Shown here: piece by piece, positions 39,691-53,835 of the stretch
Layout of the letters: the number at the start of each line of letters is the position of its first letter
Numbering within the stretch: the first letter of the stretch is position 1
From: Burhinus oedicnemus
Lineage: Eukaryota > Chordata > Aves > Charadriiformes > Burhinidae
Assembly: GCA_008921705.1 (NCBI GenBank)
Contig: VFFE01007836.1
Coordinates: 3,182,360-3,246,359 of the forward strand
Length of the DNA: 64,000 nt
Reading direction: 5' to 3'
Notes under the pieces: model-generated
The model's input: only the letters and a program-made list of their open reading frames with translations
What the model was told of the DNA's origin: nothing
Database searches by the model: none
Made by a program: the position numbers and the translations under genes

Positions 39691-42600
39691 GGTACAAGTC
39701 CCTGCTATGGAGCTAAGGCTAAAGCAATGTTTCTTCTTTTTCTCATCTGCTTTGGTATTTACCAGCATAAGCATAGAGGAAAAGTTCCGACAAACCTGTA
39801 AGCATCAATAGAAGTTCTGTGTGCAGATCAGAAGCCAAGCCTATAGCCTGGTAAAGATCTCCATAAAATCAGGGCCTATTCTTTTCTCTCAACATGGCAC
39901 ATCTCCCACTGATGTCAGGCATATGGTTAATTTGCTAAAAAAAAAGCCAATTTGGTTTTTCTCTTTTGTTGTCAGGATGGCAGACACTCCAAAAGAAAAT
40001 GTTGTTCTTCTTCATTTTCCTGGAGAAAAGGCACTAAAAAAGCAGTGAGAAATACTCTGGAAATCGTACTTACTGTCGAGTTGCAACCTCTGAGAATATA
40101 AGTTATGGAAAAATACTGGCCAAAGCCACAGTCTTTACTCTTTTAATCTCTTTTTACACTAAATACAGAGAGGCTGATGTGGTTTCCTGCCAGGCAGAGG
40201 AGACAGGAAAAAGTAAAAACACATCCTGTTAGAGTGGTGGGAATACAAAATTTTGTATATACAAAGGAAAAATCAAGACAACATCGGGCAACAAAAATTA
40301 GTATTCCAGTTCCAGCAGATCTGGACTGGAACCAGAATGATTGATTTCTGAATGAGCATATTGAGGCAAATCAACATAACTTTCTACTGCCAGCATTTCT
40401 GGTTTTGAAAGGTTTTTTCCCCCATCAAACCAATCCAGTTTTAAGAGAGCAGGGCTGGTTCAGAGTATTCATATGGTGATCAGTGTCTCCTGTGAGCTGT
40501 TATCTGCTCTTCTGGGGATACCCTGCACACCAGAAAGGTGTTGAACCTTCCCCTTATACAAGTGCAAATTAATTATTTGATTCTCCGAGTAGTAATACAC
40601 TTCGTTCTTCTCTAAATCCCTGCCTGGGCATTGTGATGGAGGATAATGGATGAGGCTATGTGCAATGGTGTCATCGGCAGGCAAAGTAGAGCTTTTGTAG
40701 GGCTGTTGTGGGGAAGGCAGGCTCAATTTCATCTCGACTAGGGAAATCTGCATTTCATGTTAAATTTCCATTTCATGAACCTCTTCTCCCTTTGTGATGT
40801 CATTTACCAAAAAAATCCACTTGGACATAAAATACTTAGTTTATGGTATTCTAAATATAATTGAGGCAATTTAGAATTGCTTTGAAGCTTCTCTCTGGAT
40901 CAGGAATGTTGCTGACTTGAATTCTCCCACTCGGTATCACCAGCAGTCTGTCACGCGCCTGGAAGTGGTGAGAAACTGCAGGCACTCCTGCTTGGTAGCG
41001 TTTTGTACTCAGCTCGCACAGGTACACATTACTATGCAATACACATAATTTATGTCCCCATGTATTCATCCCAGGAGAAAACCGGCTTTTCAACGGCCTT
41101 TTTATGTGTATTCTTCCCCTACTTTATCTGCTGCTTTCCCCCCATCACTATCTTTGTAATGATTTTCTAAATAACACTTAAAAAATGGATTTATAAATTG
41201 TGACTCACCACCTCTTCCCTTCCTTGACATAAGAGCTTATAACCGCTCCTCTGTCAAGACCCAGAATCCTCCTCAGACGCATTTGATGTATATAATATCA
41301 GCTCTAAGGAAATAATTATTTATTGCTGCTCCTAATTCCAACAACAGATTTGATCAAGACCGAATTAATCACTGCCTTAAAATCATTAGAGATTATGTAG
41401 TACAGTGCTGGCTGAGCTGAACCATGACTCAGCCCAATAATACTCTATCTGAAAACTAATCACCATCCACCATATCATCATCTTGAGCCAGCAATTCATC
41501 TCCATTATCTCAGTGGCTCTTCTGATTGCAACTAGATCAAAACATCTTGCTGAAGTCCAGATTAATTTTACCTCATCCTTTTTTTCCCAATTTAGTATGT
41601 GGGAAAAGTCGATCGGTAATGTTAGTCTGAGTTCAGCAAACCCAGGCCAACTCTGCTGAGATGCTTTCCGCTTCATCAGTTCTCATAAATTAATTCCTCT
41701 GTGATTCTTTCAAGTTCTTCACCTGGAACAAAAGCCAGGTTAAAAGTTTACATGTCCCGGTCACTCATCCTTTCCTCTCTGTTTAAACTCAAGCACTACG
41801 TTTTGTTCAACATTTGGGTAGTGGACCCTGGTCTGCAAAATCTGTCACATGCCCCCTGCTTACGTCTCTGCTAGTTCCTTGTCCCCAAGGAGCAAAGCCC
41901 TTCAGACCTTGAAGTCTTCTTTGGTTAACTTTTCTTAAGTATACGTTTACATTCCCTTTTCTGAAGATTAGTTTTACATTTTCCCTTTGGTTTCTTGGAT
42001 TTTGCTCCCAATACATCTCTGCTTCTGATTCTTTCCTGTTAAAAGGATGAAGGGAAGTATTTACACAGGAATTTTGCCATGCCTAAGTCCTTGGTGGTTG
42101 TTTCCCCTTCTCTGTTATTCAGAAATCTTACTTAGTCTTTTGTTTTTCTTTCCCCTGGACATTTTTGAAAATTCTGTTCGTTTTCTTTTTCTTTATTACT
42201 ACAACACACAGGAGTTCATTATATTTTTAAGCATCTCATTTTCCTCCTTCAGTTCTTGACTGCTAGCATCTATTTCAGGTGTGTTAGGGGCATTTTTAAT
42301 CGCACTCACTCTCTCTTTCTTAAGAAGTCTCATGCAAATCTGTTCTGTACTTAATACACTTCTGTTCTGAAGGAGAAGGGTTTTAATGTTTTAGTTGAAA
42401 TTCTTCAAATACAAAATCCACAGTACTAAAATGTTAAATAATGAAAAGTGTGACTTTACATCAGAGCAAAAGTTTTAACAGGGGACTTCCATAGGTCTGA
42501 ATGAAATAATTAAGAAAGGAACCGTGAAATATATTATTCCTGTGGAAAACTTAGAGAGTACATCTCTTTTGAGGCATTGTGTATGTATTTGTACAGGAAC

Positions 42601-42989
42601 TGAGATCATTTCCAAGTGGGCTTATATTTTGATTCTTTTGCCCCATGAATCCAGTCATCCAGTACAGGGACAAGTTGGTAGGGTTGAGTGCAGGAATGGC
42701 TGCTTTAATTCTCTGATTAGTGTTTGGTGAAGATTTTCCTTTTTTAATGTGTCCTGCATGTTGATGATTCCTTTTACCTACCTCTTTATTTATTATTGAT
42801 TTCATGCTAGTGTACTAGGAGGATAATTTAGTTAGGAATTGCATACAAAATGCATGTTAATTTTTTTCAAGGATATTGTGTGTACGCTGTAGGCTATAAT
42901 TGTTTTGGAAGATTGTGCTGAATTAGACAGAGTACTTAGATTCAAAATGAGACGATATTGTGCCCTCTAGGACTCCCAAGATGTATATT

Positions 42990-43075
42990 TAGATCCTGTC
43001 TTGACAAAGACTTCCTCCATAACCTTGGCATGTCCCCTCATCTGTCTGTTCTTCAGGTTCCCAGCTACCCAGCCA
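42990..43075 (+). mobile_element. MIR-type SINE relic, partial
   Basis: The run ACCTTGGCATGTCCCCTCATCTGTCTGTTCTTCAGGTTCCCAGCT parallels the MIR core (ACCTTGGGCAAGTCACTTAACCTCTCTGTGCCTCAGTTTCC). Only this core part can be recognised. The likeness is from memory of the consensus. Confidence 0.42.
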
Positions 43076-43923
43076 AGACAGAAACACTCCCCGTCTTTCA
43101 TCTTTTTGGGGTAGATTGTAGCATGCTTATATGTTTTGCTTGATTTTTCCCCAGAACAGTCACCTTGATTTTAGCAGGATAACTTCAGTGCATGAAAACT
43201 CTGTCAAAGGCAATCTTTTTTCTAGGACTAGAGCTCATTAGCTGTTTAAGAGGTATATAAAGCTTTAACCAAAATACTTTTAATGTTATGTGAATTATTA
43301 GAATTATAGTTAGAAAACACTAAACATTTTTCTAACTAGCACATCCTAACTACAAAGCTGGAATTAAATGACATTATGTTCTGAAAAGAAAACTATCTGA
43401 TAATTTTCTTATACTTTGTACCAAAGACATAAATTTTGAACTTTTCCCTGTGTAAGCTTAATCCCCTTCCTTTAGCCCATAAGATCACTGTCCAGTTGTT
43501 TTCTTTCAAAAGTGTATTTCCCTGTTATGAAAGGACATGTTATTTTTATCTGAAGTGCTTAATATACCATATTGTAAAACTTTCCCAAAAGAATCAATCT
43601 TCAGCCTTAAAGGTTGTTTCACTTTAGTGCACAATATACCACAATTTCTGCTGTGTTTGATCCATTTGAGCTGTGGAGTTGGTAAGATTATACATGGTTT
43701 ATACTGCATGGATTTTTAATGTTTCACACATTAGCTTTTAAAAATTGCCTTCATATTCCCTATATTGATTTTTGTGGGTCCCAACACACAGCACCCGCTG
43801 AGCAGCTTTGCCAAACTCTCCTGATGAAAAGATGATATAGGAATCCTCAGCAGGGGCAAAGACAACCACGGATTCAAAAAACTAGCATCCAGTTGACCAT
43901 TTTTCTTAAGCCTCATTGTAAGC

Positions 43924-43949
43924 TTTTTTCTTTTTTTTTTTTTCTTTTT
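43924..43949. repeat. Poly-T tract
   Basis: T runs broken by two C residues. Confidence 0.9.
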
Positions 43950-44253
43950 ATGATGGCATGCACAGTATAACTGCCTAAGGGCACGCTTATTATAGACTGT
44001 ATTTTAAAGCTGATTAAAAATAAATTCTCCATGCCTGTCTGAAACTTATTCCACAGAGAATCTTGTTTCATATCGGACGAGTAAAAGGATCTGTTGCTTA
44101 GTTAACTAGGTTCACCTTTTACCTCAGCACACATTTAAAAACTCATATCAAATTTCCATTACACTTCATTTATTATCCAGTCTTTCTACTTTCATCAGAG
44201 AAAGCATTATAACGACTGTGACTTTGAAAAGTTTTATAACTAATGTGTACGTG

Positions 44254-44279
44254 TATATATATATATATATTTATATATT
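44254..44279. repeat. (TA)n microsatellite
   Basis: TA units with one extra T, followed by AT-rich DNA. Confidence 0.9.
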
Positions 44280-45539
44280 ATTATATTTTCTTTATACTCC
44301 ATATAAAAATTAGGCTATCAAGTGTGACAGAAAGATCTTGGTACCGTAATAAACAGACTTGTCTTAGCAATCGCTCCGCAGCACACAGGACTTGGCAAAC
44401 TGTCAGATGGCAGGATGAAGAGGTAAAGCGCAGAATCTGCAAATTTTGGCCGTGCACGTGGGAATAGGTTCTGGGCTTTCCAAGAACTTGTGGAGAAAAT
44501 GAAACTTGGCAGGATCCATGCGGAAATTCATTTCATCTGTTTTCATTTTACACTGTCTGTCATCTAGTTTTTGATCACTAAATGAAAAAGAAAAATGAAA
44601 TTCTGCCATATGCATTCTATAAATTTCAATTTAGCTATCAGGTGTCACACCTGCCACAACTTTGCTTTTTGCTGCATTTCAGACAAGAGACATAATCGTT
44701 TGTTTGTGTTACCGATGTTGGTTTGGGAAAGTTTATTTATGGTAGTATTTGCAGTAAATCTGCTCGTTTCCAACCATTGCTATATAAACCTATCACTTGA
44801 AGTATAGACAGTTATGTCAGCTTGTATAGGAAACATATTGTATAATGTTAATTAAATGGCAATATTTATACTCTCTGCTCCTCTACTGAAATACTCTGAG
44901 CCCTGAAACTGGCTGCTGTGACATTTTGAACACAGTCGCGCTATACAAGTTTCAGGCCCAGATTCCCCTAAACAGGGAGGCGTGATTTACATTTCACATT
45001 TCTGGTTTGTCTGTCCCTGCCGACTGTGTGTTGCCCTGCGAGGACAAGTGGGCAGCCAGGTTTACAGCCCACCACCTCCCCGCAGGACCCATTTTCCCTG
45101 ACCATGAAGGGCTCATTTGAGTGAGGTCAGTGATGGATGGTTGGGTGCATGACCATTCAGAAATTTCATGTTGCTGCGGTTGCTGTGGCCATGAAATGCT
45201 GGCTGCGGCTTTGGGCTTTGGTCCCCAAGAGGTTGCCCACACCTTCCCCCCACCGACAAAGACTCAATACACCTGCATGATAACATGCCGCTCGCTTTTT
45301 ACTTACTCTTTCCAAACCTCACTTTTCATACCCTCAGAAAGAGGACTCTGTGCAGGGTAAATTTATGTTGTTATTAGCCAGCAGGATTAATGGCAGCAAG
45401 TTATCTCTCCGTGAGCTGTCAAATATATTTATGCTGGCACTTCTTCCCCAATTGTGGTTGGTTTTTTCTAGAAAAACTTAAAAAAAAAACTTGAAAAATC
45501 CATAAATACACTAATCTCCTTGCCAAATATCAGGAGAAA

Positions 45540-45870
45540 GCTAGAGGTAGGTCAAATTTTGTTGGAAAACACTGATTAGGTGGCAATGAATTTTTCCTTG
45601 GTTCCATTTCAATTTCTCTGAATTGTTTGTGTCAAGAAGAGATGGATGGAAATTTAAATAAAAACTGAAACAGAAGTCAAAATGCTTTGCTCTGATTCAA
45701 TATCTTGATATTTCAGTATTTTAAATGGAAAAGACTTTTGTATTTGAAGATTTTTTTCTTTACTATTTTAATTTTTAAAAGGATATGTTATGTTTTCAGG
45801 CAGTTCATGCTTTCTCATTTTGACTCAGGTTTTTTGGAACTGTTTCAGGGTTTTTGGAAAAGCTTCATGT
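45540..45870. repeat. Possible second copy of the AT-rich palindromic repeat
   Basis: Motifs like ACTGAAACAGAAGTCAAAATGC, CATTTTGACTCAGG and GGAACTGTTTCAGGG echo the block at 26620-26920. The match is in style rather than a proven alignment. Confidence 0.25.
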
Positions 45871-48296
45871 GGTTATACACAGAGTAGAAACATAAGCCTA
45901 TTGATTTACCTTTTTTATTTCCTCTTTTCATATTCTCTTCTTTAAAGAGTAAATCTCTGCGCTATAATGTGAGACCAGGTATGAAACACAAAATGCAAGC
46001 GTAATCTATTAAATATTATTCCAGTAATAAATCACAATTCATATACCAGTCATATTAATGAAACAGCAAGATATCATGCATCATGCTATATACCTGAGTT
46101 TTGTTATTTTGGATTAAAGGATCACAAATACTTTTTTTTTTTTTAGTTGGTGGTTGGATAGAAGATTAACAAATGCATTCTAGTTCAGCTTTAATTTATA
46201 CCATAATTTTTAATGACACTTGATTGCAGGATTTTATACTTGCCCTTGGATAGTTAAGGATTTTACAGGCTTTCCATTAATTACAGTAATTTTCAAAAGT
46301 TCCAATTTATGCTCTTATAAATGTTGGTCCAAGATTTGAGAAAAATGTAATTTACTTTGAGGAAATAAGGGAGGAGATTCATAGGGTGAAAGTGAACATC
46401 TGTAGAGTGACTTACTGGTTATATGATTTTTGCAGCTAACCCACCTGAGTTATAATTAGAAAGCAGCTATGGGGGAAGTTGTCGCATTGCATGCTGATAA
46501 GCAATGTGCAGGTGGGCCAATGTTCTCTTTGCACACATACACTCATACGTTCCATCATACACATCCAAAGGTGAGCGCATCACTCAGTACGAGATTCGAA
46601 ATTTGTTAGCTTCTCACAGCAGAAAATTTGGAAAAATATCACCATATTAGTGCTAAAACGTATTTGGCAATGAAACTAAAACAATGATTAGCCTGCGGTA
46701 GTGTATTTTTTTCTTTCTTTCTCTTTGATTTCCTGATATTTCACAAGCTTATGTATAATATCTTTCATTGTAATTTCCTCTATGGATCAATAGCAAACCT
46801 CTGTACTTCAAAGATACTGAGTCACTGCCAGCCCCACCTCTTGCTGTTGTACTCCTCTGCTGCCTCGACAGTTCGGCTGGTGATGGCAGTGCCAGCGCCC
46901 CATTGCCAGGCACGTTCCAGCTCACCGTATGAATCAGAATCTTTCTTGTGTGCCTTTCACAGGAATCCACTTAAGTGTAAAAATATACAGTGTATTATAC
47001 CTGCATCTCCAAGGAAGACGAAGCGCCATATACCTATTAATAAAACTGTTGAGAGTCAACTATATCAGAGCATGTATCTCCTGCTTTTTTAGAAACTGAC
47101 AGTTTTAATCAATTAAACTCCAATGCTCTATTCATAGCTCAGGTTTTTTATGGTACAAAGATTTGCATTCCAATTAGTGCTTGCAAAGAAAGTTTTCATG
47201 TTAACCTGATCAGTAGTATTTCCTGCTCCTCGGTGTCTATCTTATTCCATTGAGACTGCAGCGATGTGTCAAGAAGAGCATCTCTGTTACCTTCTGATTG
47301 AACAAAGCTCTCTTAGGCTTCCTTTGAAATCTTGAGGGCTTGTCACTTGAGATGTTATTTTTTTAAGCATGAACAAATCTTGTCAGCCTAAGCTGAGATA
47401 TCAGCTGTATTTTATCAGCACTTTGGGATCAAACTTCACGTTCAGTATTCAGCACTGGGTGCTGTATGTGAGACAAAACTAGAGGTTACAGTCTGCTTTA
47501 GGAAGACCATCTCTGGTGGTAGGGGGGATCAGTTTCTTACTGTTTACAGAATAAGTTTACAAAAAATAACTCAGATACTTCCATTTGTGTGATATATAAA
47601 GTGCTTAATATCTTGCAACACTTGCTTATTTATGTAGGCACATTATGTTGAATTAACTACAGCTTCTTTGACTTAAAGTGCCTTGAATCCACACACAATT
47701 TTTTAAAGAGAATTAATTGGCATCATAGGTCTTTTGTAATTAATCCTCCTTAAGGCTGAGGTAATGCTGCTTTGCAGCAGGTCTATCACTTACCCAATTA
47801 CACACTGATTGCTGCGCTCCCTAGTCTTCCATCTGGACATCTGTAGAGCTCTGGGACTCAAAGAGCTGCATGCTCAGTCCCATCTGGAGGAGTGTCACAA
47901 AAGCAAACGTCTACAAGATGTTGTTGGAGTAAATAAAACCGAGACGGTAATTCCTGCTCCTACTCCCAGTGCCAAGTCAAAGGAAAAATGCTCTGTGGTA
48001 GTGACTGGAGACAGGACAGTACTAAACATCGGTCAGTGATCCCAATACCCGCCTGTTTTCTTGGGAAATGGAGAGTAATTTGGCAAGCCATTCTACCAGT
48101 GCATGCATACAGTGTGTTTACCAACACACTGGAAAGTTTCTCACAAGTTGCTGCAACCCAACAGGCACCCAATAGAAGGTGACAGGCTCCCAAAATACCA
48201 TAAAGGGAAGAAAACAACCCTTTTTAGATACGTGCTGAGGTCTGAGCAGAAGGAGACTTTTAACAGTGATTATAAACTGTATGATGTACCAGACAG

Positions 48297-49670
48297 ATGA
48301 GAGCTCTTTGTGCACAGAGATTTCTGAGTCTGTGCTGTGGAGCTTGTAAAAGCCAGGAATGGAACCTGGGTCCCACACCTGAGCTGTATGTCAGTGCCAT
48401 TGTTGACTGGAAGTTAGCAAATGTGACGTCCGTCCACAAGAAGGGCCAGAAGGAGGATCCGGGGAACTACAGGCCTGTCAGTCTGACCTCCATGCCTGGG
48501 CAGGTTATGGAACAGATCATCTTCAGTGCCATTATGTGGCACATGCAGGACAACCAAGTGATCAGGCCCAGTCAGCATGGGTTTATGAAAAGCAGGTCCT
48601 GCTTGACAAACCTGATCTCCTTGTATGATAAGGTGACCCTCTTAGTGGATGAGGGAAAAGCTGTGGATGTTGCTTACCTGGACTTTAGTAAAGCCTTTGA
48701 CACCGTTTCCTACAGCATTCTCCTGGAGAAACTGGCTGCTCATGGCTTGGATGGGTGTAGGCTTTGCCGGGTGAAAAACTGGCTGGATGGCTGGGCCCAA
48801 AGAGTGGTGGTGAATGGAGTTAAATCCAGTTGGCAGCTGGTCACAAGTGGTGTTCCCCAGGGCTCAGTATTGGGGCTGGTTCTGTTTAATATCTTTATCA
48901 ATGACCTGGACAAGGGGATCAAGTGCACCCTTGGTAAGTTTGCAGATGACACCAAGCTGGGAGGGAGCGTTGATCTGCTTGAGGGTAGGATGGCCCTACA
49001 GAGGGATCTGGACTGGCTGGATCAATGGACCGAGGCCAATAGTATGAGATTCAACAAGGCCAGGTGCCAGGTCCTGCATTTGGGTCACAACAACGCCATG
49101 CAATGCTACAGGCTTGGGGAAGAGTGGCCAGAAAGCTGCCTGACAGAAAAGGACCTGGGGGTGTTGGTCGACAGCTGGCTGAATAGGAGCCAGCAGTGTG
49201 CCCAGGTGGCCAAGAATGCCGGTAGCAGCCTGGCTTGTATCAGGAATGGTGTGGCCATCAGAACTAGGGAAGTGATTGTCCCCCTGTACTCAGCACTGGT
49301 GAGGATCCACCTCGAATACCATATTCAGTTTTGGGGCCCTCACTACAAGAAAGACATTGAGGTGCCGGAGCATGTCCAGAGAAGGGCAACGAAGCTGGTG
49401 AGGGGTCTAGAGAACAAGTCTTATGAGGAGCAGCTGAGGGAACTGGGGTTGTTTAGCCTGGAGAAAAGGAGGCTCAAGGGAGACCTTATTGCTCTCTACA
49501 ACTACCTGAAAGGAGGTTGTAGTGAGGTGGGGGTCAGTCTCTTTTCCCAAGTAACAAGTAGGACAAGAGGAAACGGCCTCAAGTTACACCAGGGGAGGTT
49601 TAGGATGGATATTAGGAAAAATTTCTTCACCAAAAGGGTTATCAAACATTGGAACAGGCTGCCCAGATAA
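48297..49670 (+). pseudogene. CR1 ORF2 fragment: reverse transcriptase domain, open for 457 codons
   Basis: The frame encodes a reverse transcriptase that copies LINE RNA into DNA at the target site. Visible blocks, in residues from 48297: an NYRPVSLTS fingers motif near 57-65; YLDFSKAFD (motif A, catalytic Asp at 129) near 127-135; [10 protein letters not shown] (motif B) at 184-193; FADD (motif C, catalytic pair 217-218) at 215-218; and the CR1 C-terminal segment [17 protein letters not shown]. The first 30 or so residues come from flanking DNA, so the ATG is not the element's own. The endonuclease domain is lost with the 5' end. The frame closes at TAA (49668-49670), where CR1 proteins normally continue (LPREVVE); a single G-to-T change explains it, and homology runs on past the stop. 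The copy cannot move by itself. Confidence 0.9.
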
Positions 49671-49831
49671 GTGGTTGAACCACCATCCCTGAAGGAATTT
49701 AAAAGACATGTAGATGTGGTGCTTAGGGACATGGTTTAGTGGTGGTTTTGGCAGTGTTAGGTTAATGGTTGGACTTGATGATATTAAAGATCCCTGCCAA
49801 CATAGACAATTCTATGATTCTATCATTCTAT
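48390..49831 (+). mobile_element. CR1 LINE, 5'-truncated, with intact 3' end
   Basis: This is a non-LTR retrotransposon copy of the CR1 family. The left edge is approximate: CR1-like protein similarity begins near the DWKLANVT segment. The element contains the reverse-transcriptase half of ORF2, a short 3' UTR (GTGGTGCTTAGGGACATGG region) and the diagnostic octamer tail at 49809-49831 (ATTCTATG, ATTCTATC, ATTCTAT). CR1 copies are typically cut at the 5' end and lack clear target duplications, as here. The base composition is visibly richer in G and C than the flanks. The low number of coding defects suggests a fairly young insertion compared with the other LINE relics in the window. Confidence 0.93.
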
Positions 49832-52800
49832 AGTGCAGAGAGCAGCAGGGCTGAAAAGTTGCCTGGCATCCACAAATCAGAATGCATAGATGTGGGTATT
49901 GATGGTCTGATGTTTGAACTAGGAACATTTCTTAAGAGATTTTAATAATTCTTAAAACATTCTTTGTACTGTGAGTGCAAAGTGAGATGTGTGGGTGTCA
50001 TAAAGGAGAGCTCACGGCAAAGCAAATGGTTTGTTTTAGCATGCTTATTTCAAGACAGGTTTTATCCCTAGAATTGTCCTTCTAACCTGGTCTTCTTCCA
50101 TTTGTGAGGCAGTTGTTTCTCACCCAGTGGCAGCACCGTATATTAGACGCCTAGCTGAATTTTCTCAATGCCTGTAGGGAACACCCAAACCAGCCAGTAC
50201 ATTCCCTGCTTGTTGCTGCAGCCTTTCAAGTTTTTCCTTCCTCAGTATCATAGGCAACAAGGGTAACTCGGTGCTTTAAATTTGGGGGAGAAAAAGGGTT
50301 TTCACATGGGTATTCTGTCACTTCAAATGAGCACCAAACAGCTTAGTAGGATCATCACCTTTTCCAGCATAAAATTCTTCAGCACTGCCTTTCCTCCCAG
50401 GATTGCCTCCTACCAGGCATTCACAGCTCACGAAGTGAAGCAGCAACGTTGCACTTTGTGAAAACATTTGCAGAGAAATGCCTCCAAGGGGGGAAAAAAA
50501 AAAAAAAAGCAAACCCAACAAGCCACACACTGCTTTTTACTTCATCCTCCAGATTTCCTTCTCCTGAAACCATAATGCTACTCCTCCAAAGCTACAAAGC
50601 CAAATCCATCTGACTGTGTGAGTGCCAATACAAGACATTATCCTGTTTATATTAAAGACTGCTGTAAGTGAGCAGTGTGTCTTCCAGGCTGCTCTCATGG
50701 CAGTTTAGAAATGGAGCTGGCAAAACACAGCTGAGTTATGGGAGAAGCATCGTGGCAGTTTAACACAGCAAGTCTCAGGCCTCCTGCCAGTTCTAGGAGG
50801 CAACTCATAAAGCACAGTGAGAAAAATCACAGAGCTGACACACAAAAGTTTGCACTGGATTCCTGGCCAAAATTGCCATCTATGAAGGCAAACAAACAGA
50901 ATCTGTAAATGAAATGGTTAACATGGGAATTTCTGTAAATCAGCTTTAGGAAGTGAGTGGAAGCCCTTACTTCCGTTTAACATAGTCTAGCACTGATTTC
51001 TTTGCCTCATGCTAAAATCCCATGTAGACAAGCCTAATATGCTAATAAAACATCAAGATAACTTAAATTTTAGAGACTTTATTTTCATCCAGAGTAGCTT
51101 AAATCAGCTTCTTTTGGCCTTGTGTACATTACATCAGAGAGCAAGAAATATTAAACATTTCTTATTTCATCTAGCATCTCGAGCACACACAAATATATAT
51201 TTTAAAGAAATTCTTAAAACATCTTTTTCTTATAATGTAGACCAGTGTGAGAACGCTGAGAAAAGAATAAATTACAAGCATGCATAACAACCACACGTCA
51301 GTTTAAAAACCATGCAATAGCTAAGCGTGAAAGGGAGAGTTAAGGGATTATATGTGGAAGCAGTAACTCTAAAATTTGTATTATTCTAGGTTTAAGTCCC
51401 ACCATTATCATTACTTTTAATAGTGTTTTTATATGCTGTTGAGCTACAGTTTGTCCGCATCCTGGCTTTTATCAAAGGAACTGCTTGTGCAGCAGTTGTG
51501 CTGGCAATAACTTCTAATGGTCACTTAATTAAACAATTTGGAAGTTTATTTTAGGTGGCATTTAAAATTGAAATTTCAAGTATGTTATTCTACCATGTTC
51601 TCTCTTGGTATTGTTCAGTAAAATGCCCTATTCAAAGAAATCCATGAAATTACAATTCAAAGACTGTGATAAGAATGGATTAGTTTTGTAGAATTTTTAG
51701 CTCTCATTACAATTTTTGTTGCAAGACTAAGCTTACAGATTGAGTATAAAGTATATCAGGCTTTAAATTCAGTGATAAGTCATTGTTAGGACAGAGAATT
51801 TTGTGATAACACAGGCAGAAGATTAATCCACTCTGATGACAGCCTTGCAAGTCTATGAGGAACAGAACACAGAGCAAGATTTATCCATCGCACTGACAAG
51901 GACGGTAAGGGGAATGGGAAATGGAACAAAATGAGTCCATTTGCATGACAACCTAAGACTATAATCATATGGTTCCACTCAAATCCTACAGTAATGGACC
52001 ATAAAGAAAAAAGCATAAACAAGGCACATCATTTAAAACTATATTGTACTCATCAACCTTTCCAGTGTCTGTAGAAAACATAATCATGGAAGAAAAATTA
52101 ATTTCAGTGTGCTAAATTACACTGTAAATGCAGAGGGGATACAACAGAATTGTTCAAACAAAGTTATTCATGTGGCTTTCATAAGTTTGAATAAATTCAT
52201 TCTGCTCTGTATTCACAAAGATGAGACTATCAAACTAGATCCTCAGCTCGCATAAAGCAGCATAGTTCCCTTGACTTCAGTGAGCTCAAAATCTTCTCAA
52301 AATCTCCAAGGAAACCCTCTTCTTGATAGGGAGGCTTTGAAAATACTGAAATAAAAGATAATTCGAGATACCTAGGGGAGAATTTTAAAGAATGGAGATT
52401 GGCAAACAATGTGAAATATAGAATAGCGAATGTACATGTGCATCTTCCACATCCCTGAAACACACTGGAACTGCTCAAACACATCCATTTGTGTGCCCAG
52501 GTGTTTCTAGGATCGTGGCTGTAGGGCTGTAGGGAATGAATTTGTGAGCTGAAGTCCAGCATATCATCATTTGAATTAAAGCAGCTGCGATGAGTGTTAG
52601 GGTTATAATGTATGTAGTGTATCATGCATATACTACAAATCTATAGTTGTTTTATCTTTAAGTAATTAAAACAATGCAAACTAAGGCTTAGGCACCAAGT
52701 AAATATGATGTCATTGTTGGAAAGCTCTTAAATGCTTTGTCTAAAGGTCAAAATTAGAATTACATTAATTTAGTCATGAACCTTTGCACTTTCTCATCTA

Positions 52801-53835
52801 AACAATGGAATCTCATTTTAATTTCCTTTTACTTTAAATACAGGCATTTCTGTGAAGGAAGTTGCATATGAATATCTGCACGTCCCCTTTCCTGCAACCT
52901 TATGAAAAAAGCTGTATCATACGGTGTAATCAGCACTGACTATGTCACATACATATAGCAGCCACGTATTTTGAAAATACTTAAAATAGTTAATCTGAAA
53001 AATCTGAATTAGTAATTGAAGACTTCAGTGTACCAGTTCAAGCAGTGAATGAATGCAAGCTCATTGCATTTCCATTCTTTTATAGAACAAGTTCTATAGC
53101 CATGCGTAAGCAAAATCTCCACTACCTTTAGTTTGCAGGCAGAAATTTATTCAGGAACTGCCTGCCGTACCTGGGTGTTCACATACTGGACTACATATGA
53201 CAGAGGCAAATACATATTTCTTGCTGCTTTTTGAGCACTGCAGACTATATTCCATTCTGGTCTTGTCATTATACTAATGTGCAGAACAGACCTTGAAACA
53301 ATTTAGGTTAATCATCCAAAAGGCCAAATGTTCCTCTGTGAGTGTGTATGTGTGAGAACTTTGATTTTGTGTTCACACAGAGCTTAATGTAGAGCATAGA
53401 TTTGAATTTACTGAAGCAACTGAAGAGGCTTCTTGTCCTTATATGTGCACTTAACACAGTACCAATGCTACTTAAAAATAATAAGGAATAAAGGATGGGG
53501 AGAATCAAATTAAACTGCTCACCAGCTACCTCCATTCAACCTCTTCTTGGCATACGGAAGTCAAATCAATTTAATCTCTGCTATAGCAAGGTTTCTCACG
53601 CATTGTGTCACAGCTTTGCAAATTCCCTGCCTTATTCACAGGCTATGCTGCTCTGTTTTTCCTTTCTAGCATCTGCGTGGATTTCAAAGATAACCTCGAT
53701 CTAGGTTAGTGCCGCTGTGCAACAAATAAAAACAATGGTAACAAACTGGACCTGTTCTTAACTGCTATTATAAAATATCTCATTCTTTTATGATCTTGAT
53801 TTATGACATATCTTATGACATCGTTTTAGAAATAC
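49832..53835. other. Intergenic DNA without a recognised gene
   Basis: The base composition drops back to AT-rich after the CR1 tail. Only a poly-A run and short chance frames are seen; the longest is 131 codons on minus at 52230-52625, of no recognised family. Confidence 0.6.
50494..50508. repeat. Poly-A run, 15 bases
   Basis: A pure A run preceded by six G residues. Confidence 0.9.

Larger units (their letters stand above)
32942..48389. other. Intergenic DNA without a recognised gene
   Basis: AT-rich sequence with several microsatellites and two MIR-like relics. The longest frames (113 codons at 46751-47092, 106 at 34879-35199) look like chance: low-complexity or odd amino-acid mix and no recognisable family. 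Confidence 0.6.

Noticed and set aside
48297..48390. ATG at 48297 as the true start of the CR1 protein
   Set aside because: The first 30 or so residues lack CR1 similarity; the frame merely extends into flanking DNA at the 5' truncation.
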